From: Apteryx mantelli
Taxonomy: Eukaryota > Chordata > Aves > Apterygiformes > Apterygidae
DNA length: 64,000 nt
Assembly: GCF_036417845.1 (NCBI RefSeq)
Contig: NC_089985.1
Span: 33,934,583-33,998,582 of the forward strand
Reading direction: 5' to 3'
The position numbers and the translations under genes were made by a program. The notes beneath the pieces were generated by a model. That model made no database searches. It was not told the DNA's origin and saw only the letters and a program-made list of their open reading frames with translations. Shown piece after piece: positions 48,201 to 60,200 of this stretch; the stretch's first letter is position 1, and the number at the start of each line of letters is the position of its first letter.

Positions 48201-51200
48201 ACTAGAAGCACAGGAACAGAGACATGCTTTGTTAGTTGGCTTCACAAGTTTGATGCAGAAGAGAAATTTCACGACTGCATCCTGCGATTCTGCACTGGGC
48301 TGTGGACAGGTGTGAGAGACTGTAAGCCCTTCGGCCCTTTTCCCTCCCCTGGCTACCATTGCCCTTTGTCACATTCCCTCCCTGCATTATCCAGGCTCTC
48401 TCTCCAATCCCCAACATGATCGCAACAGGCTTAGTTCACCTTCATCAAACTCCTAAAAATTTTGGCCAAAACAACATAGCTCCTTACAGAAGGAACAAAG
48501 CCAAGCGCACATATAAAGCTTCAGTCCAAAACAAGTAACTTGGCAAAGTTAAAAGTGACCAAAAACCAGGATCTTGAAGACGGGAAGTGCCAGGCTGCCT
48601 TAATGGTTGCAGACAGGGCTGGGAGCACCTCCTAGTCTTTTTTATCATTACTTCTACTAGAGGAAAAGATACAGCAGAAAGTGACCAGCTCTCTGCTTTT
48701 GAGCAACTTTCTTCTGTCTTCCTGTATCTACTTATTTCTTATTGCTTACCTCTCCCCAAATCTACTTTTGTTCTAAACAGCCCCAATATTTTCAGCCAAC
48801 CCACAGGTTTTCTTAGATCAGATCATCTATTTATGAATGCTTCTTTTTTTTTCCCATGAAACGATGCCAGGAAATCACACCATATTGGAGTGATGAATCA
48901 TATAACCTATAGGGGGATGTATTTTCCATATTTCTAATTACATTTAACATTGTTTATCTTTGTGCCATCACTGCATACCAGGCAAGCATTTTCACAAAGT
49001 TGGCTACAAGGACATTGATATTAGTATCCTGAATATTTACAACTCATTTCGAATGAATTTTTAGAATCTAAAAATCTGTTACATTAAAAGAACTCAAGTA
49101 ACTTTTCCTAAAAGAAAGTAAGTACTTTGTGAATCTGGGGGGAGGGGGAGGGGGAAGGGTTGCCATTAGAAAGGTAGAAGTCTAAGAAACTTAAGCAGGC
49201 AGGAGCATTCATTTCTCTAACACAGTCGAACCCATATGAGATATACTGCATTACAATGCATGCACTGTTATCACTAGCAGTGTGCTGAATAAAAACCTGC
49301 TGTCCGGGTAAAACACCCTGCTTAGAATAAATCAGATCAGGCAGGGGTCAAAAACAATTTATGAAAAAAGAAGAGAGGTAAGGGAAAAGGGGTTGGAGTG
49401 GTACCGACATCTTACAACTTCCCATTAGCATTTACAAGCACTAATACTAAAGAACCTCTGCAATCCATGTTTAAAAACATACAATCTAGATGTAATAATA
49501 GTGGGTCATTTCCCATTTAACAAATAAAGAGAGGCCAATGAAAGCTTGGCATTTTCTTATTTATACAGCAGCTGTTGTTCTTCCAACATCCAGGTTACTA
49601 GCAGTGAGAACGGAAGTTCGAATAGATTGCCTTTGGGAAATAAATTTTATGAAATTCGTATGTAAGATTTCAGATCGTTGTTATTAATCTTAAATTTACA
49701 AATATCCTTGGAGATAAATGTATTTGCTTTTAGAAAAAAGAAAACCCAGCTTGCTATTGTATTCAATTATAGAAGACATGGCTATGTCTGCAAGAAGAAG
49801 ATTTAAGTATTTAATTCAAGAACTATTAGGTGTTTCTTTCTTCAGGTGATTTTATTAATCAATCCACTAGTGTGCGCTGTGGTATAAGAAATGTTAGCCA
49901 CTCACATTATATCCCAAACTTAACGTACCAAAAAAAAAAAAAAAGAGAGAGAGAGAAATCAAAACCTTAAGTAAGATTAAAACAGTATCATCTTCTTTTT
50001 AATTAGTTTTGCTAGTATAGTTATTGTCTAATTTTAGTAATGACTATAAAATCTAATCCACATTCTAAGTCATAATGTTAATATTTACACCAGCTGAAAC
50101 TCAATCTAAAATAAAATGATGTCTGAAATATAACACCCATAATCTGAAGTGAAACCATTTCATGATATGCTCACTCTTGTATTGGAGATATTTTATAAAA
50201 TAGGCTTTAGAGCACAGCTTCTTAAACTATACATAAAGGGTTTTCATTGGCCAATAATGTGTTTTTAAAGCAACTAGCTACTTATATATGTGATTAAGGT
50301 GTCATTATTGTATTGCAGTGTTGAAAGAAAAGTCATTTCATTTCAATGACTGTTTGTCCTGATAAACAAAATAAACTTCCACAGCTGTATTCTTTGTCAT
50401 ACTTCCAATTTTCCCTGGGACTTGCAAACATTCTGCAGTTACATCAGTTTAAATTGTTTATTGATTCCAATAGATTGTATAAACACTTTGGAAATATAGC
50501 TCAGTGACCTAGAAAAAGCCAGATCAATCAGAGAACTTCTCAAGATTAATTTCAAAGATGTTGTGTCGAGTACGATCAGGGAAACAGAACCATTTTCCCC
50601 TGTAATGTGACTAAAGGCATTTATTTTCCTTTATGAGATAAGGATTTTTTTTAAGGTCATACCGACAACATCTACCTTGATGGGAAGAAAGAAGCCAAGC
50701 ACAGTCTAGATCCTATGCTGAAGATTAAAGTTATTTTCATATATAATTTTATCCATTAGGATGAAAGAGTCCATTACAAATACAGAGTATACATCTACCC
50801 ATATATTCCAGTCAAATAGCAGCTTGCAAACTTGAGAGCTGTAACAAACAGGAATTTTCAAATGTCAGACAATCCAATCATACACTTGCACATAGCAAAA
50901 TTGTTAATATCACATTGCAGCAGCAGCAACTAATACTTTTTATATCAGTAGAATTAATGCAAGAGTCTACTGCAGAATATTTGCAGTGCCTAATGCGACC
51001 CCTTCCCCCACCATCACACCTCCCAGCCTTGTGAACAACTCTGTGCATGTGGCCTACAAGAAAAATTCATCAGCTTCAAAGACACAGACTCCACGCTGCG
51101 CAAAACCACATACAAGGACAAACTATCAGAGGACAGAAATCAATGAAGTACTGTAGTACCAGATTCACAATTGGAGAGAACGCTACTACTGTAATTGGGA

Positions 51201-54200
51201 GGAAGGGGAAGAGGGAGAAAGAAATAACTCTTAAGCTAAGTATAACCTGAAAAACACAATCTACAAGAACTTAAACATGGAATAAGAGAGATTCTCAAGA
51301 AAACCAAACATAATTAATTCTGAAATTGAAAAAGAAGTCACAGATTTTATACTGAAGTAGGCATTTATGCAGCATTCACATTAAGTGGAGAAGTTACTTT
51401 ATTCTCATTTAAAAGGACATGAAGTGGTAATTTACTATGATGAAATATATATCTATATATATCAGTATACATAGAGGCACAATAGAAAGGCTGAGATACA
51501 ATTAAGAGTTTTACTTGTCTATTTAGTAAAGGATGCAATTTTTTTTTATTATTATTATTTTTTTTTTTAGGACTGATGGCAATAAACCTTGGCATAGATG
51601 CAGCTTTACCAGTGTGAAATTGTTTTAGAGACTATATTGGTACATACTAGTTTCTGAATTGTAATAGAAATATGCCAACATAAAAATCCTTACATTTTTA
51701 CAACATTTGTGGTGGAGAAAGTATGTGGCTTTCACTATACCAGGATACTACTATGAAGGAGAAAAAATCATGCACAGACAAGGCCTTAAGTCATAGCGTG
51801 ACAGTCCAAACATTTGGAAGCAGTAGCCGGCAGCTTAGTTATGTACCCAATTGCTCTCCCTCTTCAGTAAGAAATTAAAAAAAAAAAAAAAAAGTAAAGA
51901 TACCTCATCCTTTCTAAATAGTTTCTCTTACTTTCAAAAGCCATGCTTAGAGCTAAGCCCTGAAGCACTAGAGACACATTCAGAGCAGAGTTTAACTTAG
52001 TAAATACTCTCTTTCCCCTACACTAAGCTTCCTATCTAGCCCTTAAAATGGGGGCAAGGAGAATGAAAAGAAAGACTGAGGAGTTCAAAAGGGTCCTTTT
52101 ATGAACCACCATCTGCTCCCTGAGTAGAATCAAAGAATATATTATCCTCAGGTATAAAGTGGATTCCAAGTAGCAGACAACTTCTGAGATCTCGGGGAAG
52201 GTCCAGTACTCTAGCTGAGCCATTCCCCCACAAAGCAGCTCTCAAGACATTCTGTAACTACATCATTAGCTTATTTATGTCATAAATGGACTACACTTTC
52301 TTATCCTCTTTGGAAGCTTTTCCATTGCCCCATCTTCTCTGAATTTCTGAACGAATCCTCCCATTTACATACAGAACAATTTTGACAAAAATCGCTTTCA
52401 AATTTACCTCCCTGCTGCAGCAAAATCAAGTATTTAGATGACAAATAATGTAGAAGTTGGTCAAAAATGACAAATAATGTAGAAGTTGGTCAAAGATACA
52501 AAACAAGGCTCATGTGCTGCTCAGTCTTTGCAGAATATGATATGAAATAAGTGATCTTCAAGGATTGATTCCAGAGGCCAACTTAGCAAATGCAAAATAA
52601 GTAAACCTCCCCAAGAAGTGACATAGATAACAAACCTCAAAGATTCAGGAACAACCTTACTACCAAAATTCAGTTCCCAAAGATCAGAAATAATTAGTTT
52701 TTAACGGTTAGAATCAGGCAGGAAACCTAGCTGCAGCCTCTCACTAGAACAAGCTATTTTCTAAAAAGCCTGCTAAATTTTTCAGTGCTCTACTTCCTAG
52801 TAGAAGGCTCTCACAACTTAACTGTATATTCTCACAGAAGTAGAATAGGCCCTATCCTAGGATCCATTCCACTTTCTAAACTATTAGGTGAATTACTTTT
52901 GGTTTAGATATTGCTACATGACAAAAGCAAAACCCAATATCCTGAGGTAACATTGCAAGAACACTGAAGCCAAAGCTTCTGATAACTTGAATTTTCAAGG
53001 ACTTCACACAGGAGCTAATCTTTTACTCTTTATATCTACCTTTATGCTGACATTCTCCTAGTACTTGAAGAAAGATATAAGACAGAAGGATGGTAGTAAA
53101 ACAATATAGGAATGCTACAGAAGGGCATCTGATCCAGATGGGTAACCTCTGTCTTACTTCAAATAGAGGTTAGGATTTTTGTTAAATTTTGTAGTAGATA
53201 AGACTACATTGCAGCAGTACCACCAGGGAAACATCAAAAAGACATCAAGAGGGACTTCACTCTGGGAGTGATTACTCTTCAGATCAATAATAAAAGACAA
53301 AAACAAAAGCCTGCCGTGTCCAGAGTAGGAAAAAGAATCCCTTGATCCCAAACGCATGAGAAGTAGCTTTGCCTCCCGACACAACAAAAATGGCCAAATA
53401 CTACTATGATTGTTGTAATCTCTTGAGAAAAGCATTTCTCTTGTGCCAGCAGATAGTTCCATTCAGAGAACTTTTGTCATTAGCTTAAAGAATTCATTTC
53501 ACTGTTTCACCTTTTCTTTACAAAATAATGACTTCAGCTTGGTATTTTGCTTCCTTCAGGTTTCAATATCACAAGGAAGGCTTAGCTTACAAATCCCCAG
53601 GGACAAACACCATATTCTAGGAGAGCATGAAGATATATATGCACTAAGAAAGCAAGAGCCGGACTTGAATTTTGTTTTCCTGCAGCAGAGTAGAGAGACT
53701 TCAACCCTGATGCTCTTTCTCAAAGCATAAAAGATACTTACCTACGCACAACCAACCAACCAGGCCCAAGGAACATATTAACTGCACTGACTTAACACCC
53801 AGACATCACAGGCAGGAACTGAAGAGTGTGCTTGTACCACAGCACTGTACACAATAAGAGCTAGATTCAAAATGGGAAGTGGCACAGCCACATCACTATG
53901 TCTAGTGTCAGTTTGCAACACAGACCTTCCTCAGGTGACCTAAATAATGAAAAACCTAAAAATAAAATGTAAAATAAACATTTAGAGCTTTCCTACCTTG
54001 TCCTAACAGTAAGTCTATTTACAGTTCTGCTTTTGACTCAAACCCAGTGGAAAAGGGGAAAGGATTGATTTGTAGTCTCTCTAGCAGGCTGGCAGAAAGG
54101 GACTGGAAACTGCTAAAAAGGATGCAAAAGGACTCAGAGGACTTAAGCAAGACCCCATCTTCTACAGCACCGAAAGGTATTGCAATGGTTTAGCAACTCT

Positions 54201-57200
54201 TCAACAGGGCTCTGGGGAGGAACTCTCATGAAGGGAGACGCTCACCTCACATTATGTTTTTTAAAAAAGGAAAAAAAGGAATTAAAGGGAGAGGGGGAGG
54301 GAGAGTAAAGTTTTCTTTGACTCTGGGTTGATTAGCATTAAAAATCTGCCTGGATATACAAAGCTCTTTATCTTTCTAATTCAAAATAAAATGGAGAAAA
54401 AAATAAGCAAATCACTGCAAGATAAGGCTCTGTATTCTTGCAAATACACTAACATTGTTATACTTTCAGTATTACTGATTTTCCCTGTATTTATATGATC
54501 TGAACAGCAGCATTTGCATGCATTTCCAAAGACTGACCTCTGATCCATGTTTGTCATTCCAACTATAATTCTCAGCATAGAGGCAACTAAAGTCATCTTT
54601 TTTTCAGTAGTACAAACATACAGATTAAATTTATTAGACTGTGCCCTTTACTTCCTTATTTTGGAATTTTTCTGATGACAAAAGTAAATGCTTACATCTT
54701 TAATACAGAAAAGATGTTACATCTCTAAAGAGCTGAGAGCATTTGTTCTAATAAGAAGAAAAAGCGTAATTTCACAAGATCACAAATCACTTCTGGAGAG
54801 GGGCTGGTAAAGAGAAAGAGCAAGAACATTCAGATGATTTCAAGATTACCTGGCAGATGACTAAATTACTATGTATACAACAGCAGCTCACAACACACAA
54901 GACATTCCTGCTATCAATATAAGGGACCCTGTCAGCTTTAAATACAATCCATTTTAAAAGAAAGAAAGAAAAAAAAGAAACGTTCTGGCTGAAAAAAGAT
55001 TCATACCACAGAATGAGGGATAAAAATGACCGTTGCAATACCTCTTCCTTAGACATGGGTAACTAATGAACAGACAATGTCAGAAGAGAGTGGGGTGGTA
55101 GAAAACATGACAAGAAATCTCCTCCAAACCCCAGATACATCCTAATTTCTGCATTACAGTTCACAAGAAATATTATTACACAGAATAACAAGCAAGCATG
55201 TTTTCAAGCAGAGGAAGATGTTAAAAGAAACAGCAACTTGATCTTCATGAGTATTAAAAATTTAGTCCCCACCTGCCATCTGTCATTTTTCTTTCTGAAG
55301 AGAAAACTAAGGCAATTTTTCTATTTTGAAAAAGAAGCTACACATTAGGCTGTGCCTAGGCTATAAAATGCACCCTGCAAACTTTCACTAACTAGGGTAC
55401 CAATGGCATCAGGGAGGAAAGAGCCTGGAATGAGCATGAACTAGCCACCAAAGTACATCTCCAAGCAAGGCCTCAGATAAACATTTCAGTACTTAGGGCA
55501 GGCCATCAGTTTGATGCTCAGCTTCTCCCAATTACGTTACATATTTGGTTATTCAGGTCCAGTTTTGCACTCAAGGTTTAAGCCTTTCTACTCCCAGAAA
55601 GTCCTCTAGAAACTAACTGAACTGAAAGTACAGTAGGAGCACTGTGCACCAAGGACACATTCTATTCACCAAGAGGTAGGGAACACTCTCTCTCCTTGGA
55701 GGGCTGGAGGACTTTGGCATGGAAAATCTGTTTCCTTCTTTTGATACTTCTTCCATCCCACTCTCATGAGACACTGAAACTACTAGGCTTGCCCAAAATA
55801 TTAGCCCATGGATTGAAATCCACTGAGCTAAGGGATATTGGATGCTGTCCCCACCCCAACCCCATTGGGATCAGTGGAGGACTACTGAGAAAAGAAATCT
55901 AAACATAGCAGTTAACGAAAGCAGAATCGCTGTGGGGGCCCACACTTCAACTGAAAAATTTCTTAGGATGCCTATAAAGCAAAGAGGTTGAAAAATGATA
56001 CACTGACTAGACTAAAGCTAGTCCAAGCATGTTACACACTCTAATCACACATGTAACTACAGCATAGCCACAAGTATATGCTTACAAACACTAGGCTGAA
56101 CAATAGTCAGAAGGAAAAAAGGTTTCCAAATACCTCCAGAATAGTTTACTTCATATACATATTTATCTATATTTACGCTCCTGATATTTTAATCCTTTCT
56201 GATAGAGGGGCTATTTATTTAAATATTCTCTGTTTTAGACATGCGATGGACATGGGGTACTTGAAATTTGGGGCTTCATTGTTTCACAGAGAGTTAGCAA
56301 CACAGATGTCAAACATTCTTTTCATCACCGTATTATTTGGATTGCATTCATTAAGTAGATAGGTGATCAAAAACACAGCTCCTGAGGACAAGTCAAATGA
56401 CAGGACAGTTGTTGGGGAAAAATTCTCTTTCTCTTCAGCCTGCACACCTCCAAACATACAACCTCGAGCCATGCAAATGCTATTATTATCTGCTCTCATT
56501 AATGAGTCCAAAATTTCACAAAGAACAAAAACAAGTCATTACCTTTCTCTTAGAGAAGATCGACTTAGCACAGAGCTTAAGGAATGTTTATGAAATGCTG
56601 AAGGTGCTGAACACATTAACGAACCAGCAGAACTGCACTGTCTGTTCAGTAGACCTGAGATCACACGCTCATTACAGACATCAGAAGAACTATCAAAGTC
56701 TTTTCCATGAGTAGATTTTACCTGTAAAAAAAGTAAGCCTTGCTAAAGTTTATTAAATATATGAAGATGTATACTTTACAGCTTTTATTTTTGTAAATCA
56801 AAAGGATACAGGTTACCCATAAATGCAAGAATATCTGCCTACTGAGGAATAGCATGGACCCTAATTTCTCAGAATAGCCCTGGTCTAAAACTCCAGAAAT
56901 GATTTCTGGCCCCATGAATTCAAACAACAAGTGCCAAAGGGCTCTGTTAGTATCTGACACACCATCTTATGGCAAAGGCTAGCATAACAGCCCTTTTATT
57001 GCCTTTTTTGCCTGCATAGTTTAAAGGTTCACCACTTCCAGGACCCTCAGAGAGTCAGAACGATACCTGAGAGTCTACACAACACGCATCTCAGACCTCT
57101 CCTCAGTTTAGGACCCCTTGCCCTTAGACTTCTGTTTCCCTTCACTTGCCCTTCTTCCAGGGAAAACTCAGGGCCATCTATTCATTTTCTACTTACTCTT

Positions 57201-60200
57201 CACTATACCAGGTTTCTACTTTTCCTCCTTTCACAGATCCTCTTAACCTGCACCATTGAAATGTCTCCATGGGTTACCTCATTCTACCTGAAAGGGGGAC
57301 TTTTACAGCAACCATTTCCCAAAGCCGGGGAAACAAATCAGGCTGTTCATTAACCCTTTCCAGGCTGCAGCCATGTAGGGCAAATATACCCCATCACAAC
57401 TTTTTAAGAGGTACTGATGTTAGTTACACAATTAAAGACCACTCAAACATAATCTGATGGTTACACAAACTTTGAAAAAAGCCAGTGAAAATATCAGCTC
57501 TTTTATTAAATTCAACAGTGATTTCCCATTAACAGTTACATTTCACTATGAGCAATTCTCAGGTCCTCTGAAACTACACAATGCTGACTACATCTAGTTT
57601 AAAGCTGTATAGTATTTTGGCAACAAAAAGATACATTCTTCTCTGCGTTGACTTTGTCGGAATCGGCAGTGCTTAGGGCATCAGGAAGATGATGAATTAA
57701 TTAATCTATAGCTCAGCTAACTGCATGCGCCAAACAATGACTGCTGCTATTATCTACTTCCACATTTAGAGGGGGGGGGGGGAAAAGACCTTAATTAAAA
57801 TAGCCATTATAAAAAATATTTAGTAGAAATTCTCTATTTTCTTTACAATTTCTCAGTTAAAACCACAGAACAATCCAGAGGTGGCAAAATATATTAAATT
57901 CACATGGTACATCAAACTACAGCCCTACACAGTAAAAATTGAGAAGCTGACAAAAGTGTGTCTAATTGTATCAAAATTTATCCTTTTAATTCCCCTTCCT
58001 TCCGCTTCGCTGTGTCATTGCTTTTACCAGCCATTAGGAAATTAAGAGGACATACATAAAACAATTAAATGAGGACAACCCCAATTTCTGCAGTACTTCA
58101 GAAACACAGGCAAAAACATCTAAATGAAGAAGGAAAGAAAAAAAAAACTCAAAGGAACTCAGATATTAATCTTCAGATCCACTTAGGGCACAAGCAGCTA
58201 AGATCTGAAAAAGCAAGCGTGGGAAATAACAGAACATTGACTTACCATTTATATTAGTGCCACCTTACCATACTCTTCTGGAATTAAGTGTGCTCTTATA
58301 ATGATTGGGAAAGTAACCGTAAACTGCTTTTAAAGGATCTTCTACAACCCTGTCACAAGCCTTAATGCCAAGGAGAAGCAAGTCCTGTAACTACAGGCAT
58401 GACTTAACTTTCACATTTGTGTTTGTAAATCATCTGTCAACAGGGCTAGACCGAGTTATATCAGATTTAAAATTCCTTTGTCTTGTTTTTGATGCTACAG
58501 TAGATACTTCCACTGGACAAAGGTTCAAAAATACCTACACAGGACAATCCTTCTTACTCAGAGCTTCCCAAAAAACGATTTGTAAACAATGGCACTTCAG
58601 GGTACTCACTTTGGCTTTCTTGGGCCTGTAGCTGCCGAGAAGAGAAGGATCTGGAAAAGGAAAAATAAAAACAAAAAAGGAAGAAAAAAGAAGAAATCCC
58701 AGGAGAAATTCAAAAGAAAATTTTACTTCCCTAAATTTTATGCAATCTTTTACAAAATAGCTTACCTCTTCTTCCAAACAGCACTAAGGCAATTTATCAT
58801 TGTTATATATTTTGTTATTCTAAACTGCCCCAGTAATATTTCAGGACTTTCTTCAGTTGAAACAATGACTTCATATTTAATGCAATACAATGTTTACAAC
58901 AATGTATCAGTATAGGCACTGTGTTCTGTATAGATCCAAGTAGTACATTCTGTTAAGCTATTAACTGCTTAAAATCAATATAAAGTAAAGCTCTACCAGT
59001 CCCCTAAATTCTCATTTACATTAGGCTACCCTCCTAATCTTTTCTGAACAAGCTTTCCTACTACCACCTCTGCCTCCTCCTATCACCTCTTCATTCCTTC
59101 CATCACCACTGACCCACAAACATGAGTATGAAGCCAATGGAGAAACTATTAGGTCCATACTGGTTGAGGACACTTCACCCATGTCAATATATACCTTACC
59201 CTTAGGGGACTGACACTACACCATGTCTGGCTTCTTGATAGGTTATATCAGTCTGCACTGAACACCCTCCTACTGTGACCCAAGATAAAAGAGGTGCTTT
59301 TATGCTGTATGGCAATGTAAAGACACCCCTCTATTACCTACTTGCACAAAAGCAAAAAAGGACCAAACCACACTGTCAGTAGTAAGATCTCTGATCCTAA
59401 GAATCTATGTTTTTCAGAAGTTACAGTTAAGCCTCAAGACACAGACAAGTGACTGGTGAATCCTCTTTAGCAATTAGGAATCTCCTCTTTAGGAATTAGC
59501 AATAAGGTAGTTTTCAGTGTCCTAATTACTGGTCAGAGACCACCAACTCATTTCATAAGTACCTAATAGTATCAGGTGATAATAGGTCCAGATACTACAG
59601 ATGCATATATATGAATGCAAAGGGAATGTGAAACCTTTTAAATGCTACATCTAGTTCTATTACAAAGAGCAAATGTGAAATAAATAATTCATAATATTTT
59701 GCTATATAACTATTTATAAATAGTGAGGAGGCACAATAATAGTAAAGCAGAGCACACATAACAAAAAATACTTGTGAGACTCATTAAAATCCTCATATTG
59801 CCAGACATACTAAATAAAATCAAGTTTTATGGTACTTCCTTAAATTTGTGGTGCCACATCTTTTACAACCCCCTCACTTACTGATACCAATGAACATCCA
59901 AGTGGATATGCAAGCACATTCTGGATGCTCACTAATAACATTAAGTCACTGATCCACTGCTCACAAACACTACTGAAATAAACATTATCCATTTTGAAAC
60001 AGCAAAGTCCTGGAAAAAAACTTCAAAATGATCAATTCTGAACAAACTCTAAACCTGACCAACACACCTACAGATCAAGGTGCAGATTTGCTCCACTATC
60101 CAACTCATGAAAACAGGTAAAGCGAAAACAGAGCACCTGGTTGGACTTTGGTATTTTCTGCTCCTACTTTTTATATCGTGTAGAACTAGGTTCTGAGTCT

